NCBI GenBank assembly: GCA_025716855.1
Contig: JAIXMQ010000140.1
Coordinates: forward strand, 1-29,968
Reading direction: 5' to 3'
DNA: 29,968 nucleotides
Source of the DNA: Pilaira anomala
Taxonomy: Eukaryota > Mucoromycota > Mucoromycetes > Mucorales > Mucoraceae
Below are positions 1 through 11,342 of this stretch, piece after piece (position 1 is the stretch's first letter; the number at the start of each line of letters is the position of its first letter). Under the pieces are notes generated by a model. It worked only from the letters and a program-made list of their open reading frames with translations. It was not told the DNA's origin and searched no databases. The position numbers were made by a program, and so were the translations under genes.

Positions 1-675
1 AATTATATAAAAACTGTGATATTTATATGTGAACAAGTCGTATTAAAAAAAAGGAAATGATTATAAAAAAAATTATTTAATATGTGTGAAGTTGTTATTA
101 ATGTCTTATTTTGAGACATGAAATTAAAAAAGAGATTTTAATTACTGGCTAAGAAATGGTATGTTCTTGCATTATGATACAATGTTTCAATACTCAGGTT
201 ATATCACAAATTAATTTAAGCTAGTTTTGATTAAACATTGTTATTGAGATTATACATATACAATGTACAGCACATTTTAATATAAATATTAAAAATCGTT
301 TTTCAGCAAGGAATGTAACCATATTTTTATATTCTTATAGTAAAAATTGACATAGTATTTATGTGATTCATATTACATCATGTTTATAATATCTGAGACT
401 TAAGTTCTGTGCTTAGAAGGAGAGACAATAATTTAAAATTGATAATAAATAATAAAAAATGTATCTTATTAAAGTGGTAAAGAGTAGTGTATGCTTAATC
501 GTAACATTTGAGAGCCAACTAAATTTAATACAAATAAACGGGAGTCCCATTTATACTTCTTGAGAATGTATTAAATTTTTTGATTTTAATCAAGGGTACA
601 TTATTAGGTCTGTGAGGTATGCAGATTATTGGCTGAGATTATAGCTGTTACAATTATTTGTCTGTGCATAATTTG

Positions 676-690
676 GTAGTATATAAAATA
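676..690 (+). promoter_or_regulatory. TATA-like core promoter of the copy 1 unknown gene
   Basis: The string GTATATAAAATAAGG lies about 85 bp before the ATG at 771 and is kept in copy 2 just before 13340. Position and conservation suggest a core promoter. No transcription start can be proved from sequence alone. Confidence 0.5.
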
Positions 691-770
691 AGGGGTTTTT
701 TTTTAAAAAAAAAAAATTAATCAAGATCTTTTTTCCATCTTTATTACTACCCAAAAAAAAAATTACTCAA

Positions 771-2169
771 ATGGTTAACCCTAGCTTCAACTCTATCTAC
801 AAGTCCAATGAAAGAATTGAACTTACTCTTTTTGCTCTTGTAGCTAATATGAAAAGAATCGAAGAAAAGCTTGATAGACTTTTGTCCGAAAGAAATGCTG
901 AAAGTCAAAACGTCATCAATGATAAATATGTTAAACGTAGTAGTTTGTTGAAAGTCTTAAAATAAGATTAGGTTTTTATTTATGAGAAAAAAGAGGTTGT
1001 ATTTATATTCAAATAAAAGGGTGGGAAAAGAGTCTACTCTTTTCACATAAGATTGACAGTCTTGGTTCATAATAATTTATATGTTACACGTATGACCTGG
1101 TCAAGACGCGTTGTATTGCATGAAAGTTCAGAAAGGGTTTGTGATACCGGAATATTAATCATTCGTGAGAAATCAAGGAGAATTAAATAATAATGTCAAA
1201 TAATAGGTGGAACCACCTATTAAATAGTAATCAATGATAAAGATATATAGCTGGTATATATCAATCAATACTACTGCAGGTATATTTAAAAAAAAAAAAA
1301 AAAAAAAAACTTGCTTAATCTAACGCAGTACTGACATATACTAGTCCCTCCTCAAATAGAACCCGTATCTTTGGATGAGACAACCTATTCCTGTCATCGT
1401 TTTCCTTTGCAAAGAGATCTCCAAAAACCAGTATCAAAGGACCAAAGCTATCGAAAGTCATGATATATTGAAGAATTCATTGAACACCAAGATCCTAGCT
1501 TGGCTATTGGTGGCAATGATAGTGTAACTACAAGAGACAGGAAGGAAACAAGAATCCGTACCATTAGTAATCAACTTAACAACTACACCAAGACGGCTGT
1601 TTCTTTGCTGATTCAATAACTGGATGAAATGAATGTTGCTGAGGAGAACCGTAGCTGGAAAAATGTACCTGATCATTTAAAACACAAATGTTATCAGGAC
1701 ATTGAATTGATTGCCAAAAAGGCCAAGCTCGACTTGGATAGATGCATTGACAGTTGAGGAGCTAAGGTGTTGGCAGCAAACCATTATCCAAATGCTACCA
1801 GAAAGTCGAAGGTTAGTTTCACATTCACTCTACTAAAAAAAATGTATATGTATTGTTTACTAATATTTGATTAGGACACTCTGTTGTCATCTCCTGGTGT
1901 AGGGCCCTCGACAGCTGCAGTAGCAGTTGTTGATGATGATGAGATCTTCCTTTTTGGTGGTTCAGATGAAGAAGAAGATGACTTGTCCGATCAATATTAT
2001 CTGGACATTGATGCTGCTGAGGAGGTCGCTGGAGAACGACTTGTCGCCAAAAAAAGAAAAGGCAAGCAACCTTCTTCTGATAAATTGAAAAGAAAAGGGT
2101 AATATGATATGTCTTTTATATTCATAAAGTAGTATATTAACCATTTTTTTTAGAATGCATCATAAATAG
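771..2169 (+). pseudogene. Broken copy of unknown coiled-coil/acidic protein gene
   Basis: This is the decayed sister of the gene at 13417-14471. The ATG (771) begins MVNPSFNSIYKSNERIEL, a predicted coiled coil in its second half. Exon 1 is split at 920 by a solo LTR and resumes at 1269. Introns are inferred at 1280-1344, 1812-1874 and 2099-2153 by GT..AG ends and frame agreement with copy 2. In-frame stops occur at 1461 (TGA where copy 2 has TGG), 1617 (TAA) and 1755 (TGA where copy 2 has TGG). Exon 3 is acidic (GGSDEEEDDLSDQYYLD) and ends in a Lys/Arg-rich tail. It lacks four codons found at the start of exon 3 in copy 2, where the acceptor differs. The family is not recognised. Confidence 0.82.
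915..1268. mobile_element. Solo LTR with 5-bp target duplication (in copy 1)
   Basis: Compared with the uninterrupted exon in copy 2 (near 13560), copy 1 has an extra block from 920 to 1263 (344 bp). It starts TGATAAATATG and ends GGTATATATCA, so it has TG..CA ends with a short TGATA/TATCA inverted repeat. It is flanked by ATCAA at 915-919 and 1264-1268. That is the signature of a solo LTR left by recombination between the LTRs of a retrotransposon. It holds a near-palindrome TAATAGGTGG-AA-CCACCTATTA at about 1200-1222. It carries no coding sequence, so the retrotransposon family cannot be named. Confidence 0.88.
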
Positions 2170-2246
2170 AATTTGCTTTTTTCTTTCATTATTTATATTC
2201 ACTTTTCTTTTTTTTTCTTTATTTATGTTCCCTTTTCTTTTTTTTT

Positions 2247-2281
<35 letters not shown>

Positions 2282-2345
2282 TTCTCCTTTCCATTCCTAT
2301 TTCCTTTTACATTCCTTTTTTCTTTTTTCCTATTATGCCATCTTT
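2165..2345 (+). repeat. Polypyrimidine / poly-T tract downstream of copy 1 gene
   Basis: An almost pure T/C stretch follows the stop of the unknown gene, with a T run of over 20 in its middle. A related but differently expanded C/T tract sits at the same place in copy 2 (14476-14667). It is low complexity and probably part of the 3' untranslated region. Apparent reading frames through it are artefacts. Confidence 0.8.
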
Positions 2346-2812
2346 TTATTCTCTTTATGCCCTGTAATAACTATGACCATAAAATTATGTATTTTTATAT
2401 GTACATGATATAACTAAATAAATTAGTTTTTTTAAACCAAAAAAAAAAAAGTCAAATGCTATATGGCCAATGAATAGTAAAATGGGATAGTTTTACGCAA
2501 AAAGTCATTATAATGATAGAAAAGATTCTTGTGTTTTACACGTTATTATCATTAAATGCAGAAGAAAAGGCTCAGTTTCATGTTGTTTGATCAGAATCAT
2601 TCATGCAAATAGACGTTATATCTCTGTTATATTTTAGAAGTTCTTGTATTATAAAGTGAAATCATGTTGACTGACAAGGATTATTTCCATGTCTTTGCTT
2701 TATATGACAGGATTCCTCTGTAGAATACAAGGATATGAGTAGGATATATTGTAAAATCACAGGGATTTTATGAGTATTTTCTTCATATAACAAGAATTTC
2801 ATCTCATAATAA

Positions 2813-3050
2813 AGGATTATTGAACAAACTCCTACAGTGGGTGCCAAGTTAGGTTCCCCGCTTTATTGGAACCCAGATAACAATAACCTATTTTAAGTGC
2901 ATTTTGTTAAATTTTTTAAAGAAATGGATATTATTTATTGAAAAAACACTATGTGTTAATGTAAAAATGATAAAAAAGAGTAATTGAGAAAGAAGGTTTT
3001 TAAAAAAGATAATGAAAAAGAAGATTATATAATAAAAAAAGACTAAGAGC
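2813..3050. other. Intergenic gap
   Basis: No coding sequence is seen. It includes an imperfect inverted GGTTCC / GGAACC pair near 2850-2876. CTACAGTG at 2832-2839 resembles the end of a CACTA-type TIR, but no confident partner was found. Confidence 0.5.
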
Positions 3051-5386
3051 TCACTGTAATTTTCTTCTTTTGGTTTCTTGACAAGGAAAATAGGTGCCTT
3101 TTTGAAGTTCAGTACCCATACGATCCAAAGACCAGTATCGTGTATTCATAGTCTTCTGAAGCACGCCAATTGCTGAAGGTATAGACAAACCAAGATCCCT
3201 TTGAAGATCTTCAACAGATTCGATGACTTTCTTACGGATATTGAACCCTTTCGATCATTTCTTCTCCATTTAGTTCCCTATTTTTTTTCAAGCTCTTCGA
3301 CTGACCAAAATCCATCTCGGCCTATTTTCCATTCGTCCCAAAGGTCACATACAGTTACTACTTGCCTACTCATTTTATAAATAGCCACACCATCATTGGT
3401 AAAAGGTAAAGATACAGTAGCAGTAGTGGTAGTGGTAGTAGCTGTTGTGTCAGGTGTTAATCCAATTGATGGCGATGACATATTGATGGAAGACAAATCA
3501 TTATCACTATCTTGCTCATTAGCTGGCATCATATCTTCTTGAGTGGATGTTGATAAAGAAACAGCACTAGCTACTGCGACTGCTTGATTGGTGTTGTTGC
3601 TGTCCAACTTGACAGACAATTGTAGTTGCTGCTTTCCACTAATGATATCACTAAACAATTGCTGCATGTGTTGTTGGGATTGATCTACATGGCTTTGTCT
3701 TTCATTTATTTTATTCAATGTTTCTGTCAAGGTTCTTTGAAGATTTGACAGCTGATGTTGTACTTCCGGTGCAAATCTTGTGAGCAATTGCGAAGCTGGT
3801 TCCTCATTCTGATTGACATGAACCTTTACTTTTCTATTTAAGCAAAAAAAAAAAAAAAAAAAAAAATAGATATAAATATATATACGTATATAAAAATATG
3901 TTTTAAAACTACCTTCGAAATTCACAAAAGAGATCAGTTCTGAATATTTCATGTCTCCAGATAGGATGCTCCGGAATGAGATCCATCATAACAACTGCAT
4001 CTTGTAAAAATGTAGTCTTGAAACATTTTAATAGCAATAGAAACTTGTCAGCGGATCCAGAGGTTTCCTTGACGGATCTGCTTGTATGTCGATCATACCA
4101 ATAGTCAGCCCATGGAAAAACTTGTTGCTTCAACTCGTCACATGGCTTTTCTATGGCTCTCGGTAAATGATATGCAGCATCTGTCTCAAATCCAGCCATT
4201 ACCCTCATAAATTGACGAGGAAGTGAATCAAGATACGAGCTCGTCATGGTATCTTGGCTCCATAAACCTGCTCTTTGAATTTGTGCCGATGGGACACCAG
4301 CCAAGTCAGCCATCTTGGCAGCAGAAGACCGAGGGACATGTGTTATCTTTCTTGCCACAAAGATATTAGCAGAGCTAAACGCCATTTTCATAAACCTGCT
4401 ATGCGTTGCCTTGGAAATAGCACATTCCAATGGTTTCAGATTTTCGTCGTATTCCTCATCTTCGCTTGACTCATCATCTTGATCTTGTTGACTAGCTAAT
4501 AATAAAAAATAAAAATGATTAATTTTTTTTAATTGGATTTCTAACTATTAACTAAATAATACTTTACCTCTAACAGGCTCTTTTCCTTTTCTTTTCCTCA
4601 TTGATGACATATTTTGAGGTCTTGCACCATTAATAACCTTCATCTTAAACCAGTCTTCGTTGCTATCCATATTTGGAAAAGATTCTTTATCACAATGCCA
4701 TCTCCAAAACAAATGAAAACTCATAGCCATAAAGGGACAGATCTCAACTATTCTATTTCTCATGCATGCACCTTTCTGTGTCTTGTTGAATCTGTTGGTC
4801 TTTCCTTGGTTTGAAATCATTTGCATAACCGGGTATGTACCTTCAGCCCCGATCTTGGGAAACTCTTGGAATTGCAAATCAGCAAGCTCGAAGTTTCGAA
4901 CAGACTCACCACGAAGCAACAGGTAATGGGACATCAAGAAAGCAGTGGTATTCCTAAAGCTGTTTTTGTAGCGTTGTTCAGGGTTACTATAAATTTGCTT
5001 CGTTATAGCCGCTACCTCTCGTGTTGTTGTATAGCCATTTACTGATCCGTTGACACGATCAATATTATTGGTATGGTTATCACCCGATTCTCTCATTCTA
5101 ACTACTTTCAGGATTTGAATAACAACCTTTGTTCTAGGCGTATCATTATTGTTGCAACCCATGCCTTTTTGATAATTCCACAGGTCTACAATTGCAGAAA
5201 CATAAACATTACATGTACTATAAGATAGCTTCTTTGCATTTTTTGAATGGGCGATTACTTCAGCTGCCTCTTCAATATTGATTCTTGGCTCATCGGTGTG
5301 CTTGGTACTAGGTGACTTAACTTCACGGTTGATTACCTTTTTTATATTATAAAAGACTAATTAATTTCTCTGTTGAATAATTTTTC

Positions 5387-5434
<48 letters not shown>

Positions 5435-5832
5435 TTTTCATAGAGAAATGTGAGAAGCTTGTCACCACTTGCTTGATAACGAGTTACAAGTGGACGACTA
5501 GCATAAAATTGTTCACAGAACAAAAGAAATTCAATTTGCTTTCCACGGTAAGCAGCACATGTATTATAGCCACGAGAGTCTTGGATATCGTTGTAAGCTT
5601 TATCCTTGATTGATATTTCATTTTCATGTAGGGCTCTTTCTGAAATATCACCATTGTTTTCGAGAAGTCCTAAATTGCTTGTTTGTAATGTACGCTTGTT
5701 TCTACCCCCTCTTTTGCTAGACAGGTTTGCGAAATGAGGAATATGGTCCTTCACCAACTGCTCAATATGTGCTTTGCTTGCATTATATTGACCATAGGTT
5801 GTTTCTTCTGTATTTTGTTGACTTGAAGACAT
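3051..5832 (-). pseudogene. Crypton tyrosine recombinase (Ndc10-like, with GCR1_C-type tail), recently dead
   Basis: Four exons read in phase on the minus strand: 5832-5434, 5336-4568, 4495-3913 and 3833-3051, separated by introns of 97, 72 and 79 bp. The protein would be roughly 840 residues. Exon 2 has the tyrosine-recombinase Arg box (HYLLLRGESVRNFELADLQF). Exon 3 has the HxxR box (THVPRSSAA), a following AGLW and the likely nucleophile Tyr (SSYLDSLPRQF). Exon 4 has Gln-rich coiled-coil sequence, then CDLWDEWKIGRDGFWSVEEL, the start of a GCR1_C-type DNA-binding domain. That domain is cut by a TAG at 3278-3280 and a one-base frameshift near 3247, but continues in another frame to a TGA at 3051-3053. 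Cryptons move by tyrosine-recombinase cut and paste and lack TIRs. With only two lesions, near the C terminus, it died recently or may still make a truncated protein. Introns 1 and 3 are filled by long homopolymers. Confidence 0.87.
5397..5431. repeat. Poly-T run inside Crypton intron 1
   Basis: About 35 uninterrupted T on the plus strand, poly-A in the sense of the gene, directly follow the 5' splice site (GTAAAA...) of the 97-bp intron. The intron is still plausible: it joins ..LYEK to VINREVK.. in phase 0. Confidence 0.85.
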
Positions 5833-6557
5833 TGTATTTTTAGTTTATAAAAACGTAGTTAAAAAAAAAAGAGAGATATCGAATGTATGGTATTAAAAGA
5901 TGCCCTTTTATACAATACCTTCTGAGTGTAAATTAACAGTTCAGGTCCGTACTGTATACCAATCAATCATAGCATTTCATATATGTATTCCGCATAAGTA
6001 AATAAAACTGTCAAAATAAATCAATCGTAGCGGTTGGTTCTTGTAAATATTAACTAGCCTTTTATAACGAATGTCATGGAAGAAACCGTACTTTATTCTC
6101 TTAATAGTTAAATTCTAGTTGAAGACTTCAAAAAAGTTTCGTATCAAAGACAAATGAATTAAAAGTTATGGTAAATTACATGATGACAAGTTGCATGATT
6201 TTGTGCTTATAAATAGATGTGCTGTCATTACTGTCATTTTTAAAAAGCTCTTCGGATAATGCGTAAATCAAGAAGGAGATAAAAACAATTAACAATTTAT
6301 TTGTATACGAAGCAAATCAAGTGTATGGTAACTTAAAGTTTAATTTTTTTTTTTTTTTTTTTTTTTTTTACTCAGATAGTCTATACTGAGGTAAACTATT
6401 GGATAATTTATGCTTGGAACGAAAATGGGAACACAATGGTCAATAACTCAAGTTATTCGACAAAAAGTTGGAACATAACTCAAGTTATTACTCCGACCGG
6501 GTTCCAATTTAGCTGGGAACCCAAATTTTTTCTTGGAACTTTATAAAAAAATAATAA
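5833..6557. other. Non-coding gap upstream of the Crypton gene
   Basis: AT-rich with no credible gene. It holds the 5' flank of the Crypton gene, a T run of about 28 at 6342-6369, and a GGGTTCC..GGGAACCC inverted repeat near 6509-6532. The Crypton boundary cannot be placed, as this class has no TIRs. Confidence 0.5.
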
Positions 6558-6669
6558 GGAAATATGAAAGGAAATTTGGGTACATGTCCAAATCAGGGAA
6601 ATAATTGGGGTCATATTTCGGTCACTGTACAGGAAAATGACAGGAATCACTGGCCGTAGTGCATTAAAA
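6558..6669 (+). mobile_element. Truncated 5' end of a Harbinger-type element
   Basis: This stretch is almost identical to 15503-15628 and begins at the same base, GGAAATATGAAAGG, preceded by TAA in both places. That fits the TWA target preference of PIF/Harbinger elements. It includes the probable transposase start codon (6637-6639) and 11 codons reading MTGITGRSALK, then stops matching. The copy at 15503 has a 10-bp insertion (CGGTCCTTAA) after the equivalent of GGCCGTAG. This fragment therefore shows the uninterrupted start of the reading frame. Confidence 0.8.
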
Positions 6670-8037
6670 TGACTATTTTAATTTAAGAGCATCTTATTTT
6701 TCTGGAACTAAAAAGTTCTTTTTTACACAAGGTGTCGCACATTAACTAACCATTTTTAGTAAAATTGCTAAAGACTTCGCGACGAAACTTAATTAAACCG
6801 TTGTCTAAATTACAATATTACCATACTTTACCAAATATATTAGAACAATCACATGATTCTCACGTGAATGTCACGTGAAGGTGCGTTCCGCATATATCCC
6901 CTACACCGTATAAACTAATTCGGTACTTATACGGCCTTTTTGTCGTGTAATTTTCAGGACACGAATTTGCCATGGCAAGGTACGACACCTAAAAACGTTT
7001 TTTCATTTTTACACTCCTCCTTGGGGGGCTCCTGAAAAATTACTTTTTTCCATTGCGGACAATTTGATTTGAATATTTTCGGTTCACAGCCTATTTTTTG
7101 TGCCGAAATTTAGACATTAGTCATTATTTTCTAGTTACTGTTTGTTACAATTACAAACAGGTACTAATTTAGCAAAAATCAAGTACCAAATCTTTAGAAC
7201 TAAAAAAAAAGTACACACTTAAAAAAATATAAAAAAATTACAAGTTTGAAATCAAAAGTTAAAAAAAAAAATTTAAAAAATTTGGCAGAGGAAATTTTAA
7301 GAATTTTAAGATCACATGACTCACACGTGACATTTCTAACATAAATTTTGCCTTTATAGCCTAGTATTAATATCACTTCGAACTGATTAAGGCTATTCTC
7401 AAGTAGGATTTTTGCGCTGGCTTGAACTGAGCCGTAATGCTCCATTTAAACAGCTAAGGTGTGATAGCAAAAAAAAAAATTTAAATTACTAAACAGAGAG
7501 AGCAAACTTTATCTTTTTGTACCTTTTTCCTTTTTTAAAAATAAAATTAATATTATTATGAATTCTGAATTAATCGAATCTCAAAAAGAGAAAATGTTTC
7601 ATATTGTTAAATGTATGCCGCTTCTACTTTAGCAATTGGAAGACGATGAAAACGCAGGAGTCCACTATGGCAGATGGGTTTTGTAAAATACGGGTAATTT
7701 GCCTCAAATGAAGAGAATTTTTCTCAGCCACCCCAAAATTTCTGTGATTTTACTTTTTTTTTTTTATGAAGATATTTTTTTTTTTATTTTTTTAGATACG
7801 CGTATTTTTTTCTATATATAATTTATCTTGTGTATGTATTTTTCTATGCTCATCATTTAAAAAGCACCTCGCTCTTTTTATTTCATATTCTTTTTTTTTT
7901 ACAGAGACATTGCTGAACGTTCAATGTACAAACAGCTTTTTTTATTTTACGAAACATTACAATTAGAACAATGAAATTTATTTATTTGGAAACAAGAAAA
8001 GTAGGAAGAAAAAAAAAATTAAGAATACAGTGTGAAA
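6670..8037. other. Non-coding gap with repeated CACGTG sites
   Basis: No coding sequence is convincing; the longest frame (7200-7445) is Phe/Lys-rich low complexity. CACGTG E-box-like palindromes occur at 6861, 6872 and 7324. The longer context ATCACATGA(T/C)TC..CACGTGA is repeated at about 6849-6867 and 7310-7330. Confidence 0.5.
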
Positions 8038-10605
8038 TTAGATATCATTGAGCTTGCCAGCAAGCTTGTTATCAAATTTTTTATAAAAACAAGGATAAGG
8101 CCAGATGACCTTGTAATTGTTTTTAATAGAAGAAAAAGTGACCAGTCCAACACCCTCTATAATGTCCGTGACATCACACACAGCTATCTTCTTGTATTCT
8201 GGTCCTCTCGAATTACTTATCACTACCGGAATCCCAAACTCATTCAACTCGTGTCGTTTCATTGTCTCAATGACAGCAAGAAAACTTGCTCTACCATTTT
8301 GGGTATGTTTTATGAAACATTGTACATACCCAACAAACCATGCATTATTTGTACGGCTATTTATATTAAGGTTAATATTCGAACTCATTATGTAAGAAAA
8401 AAACATTGATTTATACCTTCTTCCTGTATTAGCTTCAAATATAACTATATTTCCAGCTCTTGTTTGTAAGTATTTAAGCTTACGATCAAAAACTGAAGAA
8501 TATATTTTTGAGTCCTTCCATGCTCTGGCTGCAATACTAATGTTCAGGTTACCAATGGTTATATTGGGGTCTCCAGTGGTTCTAACATAAAAGTTTTTCA
8601 GGGCTTTTTGAACTTTTTCTTTTGAAACGCCACAACAATTCAAATCAACAACCGATCGTGCAGACAAACTATCTTCAGTGAATGGTTCCCACAATTGAGG
8701 GTAGTATGAGATACCTGATGGATGATACCAGAAAGAATTGGGGTTATTGTAAGTATTAGGGCTGGGTACTAAGCTTTTTGTGATGTTTCTAATAAAATGG
8801 CTGTTGTACCCAGCCTGGTTTGTAATTATATTTTATGCATTTGAATTGATTTTTGTCTTTGACTTGATTAGATTACTTTATTTTTTAATAGTTCTTTCAA
8901 GATTTCGACAAGAATATGCTTTTAAGCAGCCTGAATTGATGATGATGTATTGAAGATGGCATAAGTAATGATTATTTGCTGTGAATGCTCTAGTATTTAA
9001 TCTTCCTGAAGCTATTTCGTCTCTCAAAAAAGCATGCCATTTGTCAAAGAATCTATTTTCAAACACAGGTTACATTTATGTCCGATATAGAATATATATA
9101 AAAAAAAATCACTTTTTTTCTTACCTGTACATTTTATTTACTTCTGATTGGGAAGGTGACCATTGTAAAGCAATTGCACGACCATTTACCAAGTTCATCA
9201 ACGCTTCTTTTGTATTTTTATGTTGTAAATGTTGAATAACAACTGTTGGCAAAATATACAAAAGGAAGTCTTGCCAATCAACATGACACTACGTCCTTTC
9301 AAACAATCCCAGGCACCTTCAAAACTGGTGGGAATATTGTCCCTTGACATATTTACGTAGCTGTCAATCATGTTAAAAAAAGCGGTGGTTTGTGAGTATG
9401 ACGACTTGATGGCAAAAGTGTATTGTGTTCCATTTATTGGTTTGAACTTGTAATTTTCAACAGGTGAAATCAGGTTGTAACATAAAAAACTTATGTTTCG
9501 TATGAGATGCAACTCATCACAAAGGAAGAAAGCGACATTAAGGAAGTTGGGAGATTACCAATTAAGGGTGGAACACCATACATTCCGTTCAACTTTTTTT
9601 TTTTTAGTAAATACTCGATACGAAATAAATTATAAAATATTACACTCACCAAACCGTTACCAGACACCAATTCTTCTTTTGTTCTCATACTACCTCTTCT
9701 GGTAAAATATAAACCATGAGAAGACCCAATAGGTGCTTCACATTCTACCGTGCAAATTCTACAGCCATATTTGGACTGATGTCCTTGGTGGTTCATTAGA
9801 CAAGCGATACCAGGAATATCACCTGTGATACCCAAAACAAACACTTTACCACTATAAACAGTAATACCATTTTTCACGACCTTCATTCCCCTACTACTCA
9901 ACTCGTTGATTTCCGTTATGAATGGATTTAAAAAAGACATCAGATCGTATGTCTTCTTATCACCACCAGGTATAATACTTAAAGGCATCATCATGCTTTC
10001 TTCAAATCTGTAAGAAAAAAAAAAGGTATATTAGATATTAATAAGTGCTTATACATAATCTAACGTGTTTTTTTTATTTATTTTTCTTACCTGACAGATG
10101 GATCTAGGTTCATGACAATAGAATGAACCATAATTTGACTATGATCTGGCTTGTGCTTGTTTTGAAAACTATCAACATACATAACAATACAAATATCGTT
10201 GTCACCAATAATGTTATTGTTACGCAAATATTGATAATTTTTTCCAGAAAAAATATCATTCAATCGGGTATCGCTATAATCAAAATTGTTTTTATATTCA
10301 AACAATTGTCTTGTCTCATCGTTTAACAACATTTGTGTCAATGACATTCCAATAGATATACAAGACATCTGAGCACGGGGAACAGTAGTAGCACCTGTGT
10401 ATCTGTTTTCATTACATACTGGATTGGGAGCACAAAGTTGAATCATCATTCATGTAAAGGTAACAGCTGTTGATACAGACATCATAGACGTTACAGATCT
10501 TACGATTTTTAACGAGATTATTTTTAACATGATCATGTGAACGAAGTTTCAAACCGCCTAAACCTACAAATAGAGATAAGGAGTAAAAAAAAAAGTTAGA
10601 TATGA

Positions 10606-10656
<51 letters not shown>

Positions 10657-10946
10657 CTTTCTTACTAACCTTCCATACAAGCTTCAGGTGCAATATATCC
10701 AAGCAAGTTGTTGTTGATAAATCTAATGAACTCACGTTGAACTTCTCTAGCGATACCTTTTTGATGAGTTAATTGCAAGAATCCAGCTTCAAATGCTTGT
10801 AATTTAGTAGGTACTTCTGTTTCATCAACAAAGTGTTCGAGTATACAATAGCGTTAGAATAGCTATCATCTCCGGCTACTACTTCTATGGCTTGTGTTAA
10901 TAATACTAATGTGTGGTTTAGCTTGTTGTATTTGCGTCATCTCTAC
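8038..10946 (-). pseudogene. Tnp2-type (CACTA/Plavaka-like) transposase, main body, heavily mutated
   Basis: Read on the minus strand, the recognisable order is: KLNHTLVLLTQAIEV..YSNA; EHFVDETEVPTKLQAFEAGF; LLGYIAPEACMEG; a Cys-rich segment (CNVYDVC, CAPNPVCNENRY); RAQMSCISIGMSLTQML; SIIPGGDKKTYDL; and the diagnostic ITGDIPGIACLMNHQGHQ with YGCRIC. It continues with YGVPPLIGN, CDELHLIRN, VDWQDFLLYILPTVV, FFDKWHAFLRDEI, YSNLIKSK-like residues and a C-terminal domain ending GKLNDI at 8038. This matches the Tnp2 family found with fungal CACTA/Plavaka elements. Introns that keep frame are 10564-10669, 10008-10090, 9593-9649, 9053-9124 and 8357-8416. Damage: frameshifts near 10847, 10443, 9548 and 9285, and in-frame TAA codons at 8878 and 8833. 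The upstream end breaks at about 10946. Confidence 0.83.
10611..10645. repeat. Poly-A run inside a Tnp2 intron
   Basis: About 35 uninterrupted A lie inside the 106-bp intron between PEACMEG and GLKLRSHDH of the Tnp2 gene. This is the same situation as in the Crypton introns. Confidence 0.85.
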
Positions 10947-10962
10947 TTATAAATATAAGTAG
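10943..10962. repeat. 20-bp near-palindrome at the Tnp2 breakpoint
   Basis: CTACTTATA-AA-TATAAGTAG has 9-bp perfect arms and a 2-nt centre. It sits exactly where recognisable Tnp2 coding sequence ends and the unrelated ~0.9 kb begins. Confidence 0.7.
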
Positions 10963-11342
10963 ATCAGGGTTATAAACTAAACATTATAATAAAAACCTGA
11001 CATATCTTCATAATAATATACATGCTTAACATTGTATATTATTATCAATATCTTGAACCTAAGAAAATATTCTATATTCAAATGCATATACAAATTGACG
11101 TAAAATAAGATCAATGGTAAAAAACCAAGATCAAATAATAAAATATAATTGAGAATAAAACAATACAAATAAAGTAAATACTCAATTCATATTAATAGAA
11201 AATAAGAGATATTTACCGGTAATAGTCTCGATACAAGCTTAGCTACCTTGTGTTGGGGTAAGAACGGCTATTACTGGCAAAAATACATTATTAATCTATT
11301 AATATTAAATAGTAATATTATATAACCTGTTTACAAAATAAA
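10963..11342. other. Non-coding part of the block separating the Tnp2 exons
   Basis: AT-rich with no confident gene. A short open plus-strand stretch at about 11213-11330 (FTGNSLDTSLATLCWGKNGY) might be an upstream exon of the decayed coding region that follows. I cannot support it with splice signals. Confidence 0.4.

Larger units (their letters stand above)
1..2812 (+). repeat. Large direct duplication, copy 1
   Basis: This segment is repeated in the same orientation at 12140-15502. The match starts at the window edge (TATATAAAA..TGTGATATTTATATG) and runs, with scattered substitutions, to ATCTCATAATAA at 2801-2812. After that the copies diverge because a Harbinger-type element starts there in copy 2. 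It contains about 0.7 kb of non-coding upstream sequence, a broken four-exon gene, its polypyrimidine 3' region and a conserved tail. Copy 1 carries a solo LTR (920-1263) that copy 2 lacks. The left limit is unknown because the window begins inside or at the edge of the repeat. Confidence 0.93.

Noticed and set aside
2173..2413. Two overlapping Phe-rich frames
   Set aside because: They are translations of a polypyrimidine/poly-T tract downstream of the unknown gene and have no protein-like complexity.
7200..7445. 81-codon minus-strand frame
   Set aside because: Ends in Phe/Lys low-complexity sequence, has no splice partners or homologue that I recognise, and lies in an AT-rich gap.
2831..7660. 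CACTGTAGGAG (minus, 2839) and CACTATGGCAG (7650) as CACTA-type TIRs
   Set aside because: Only 8 of 11 bases agree, similarity stops beyond that, and no matching target duplication was seen.
8032..8409. 125-codon plus-strand frame
   Set aside because: It is the antisense shadow of the C-terminal exon of the Tnp2 pseudogene, which has the family match.
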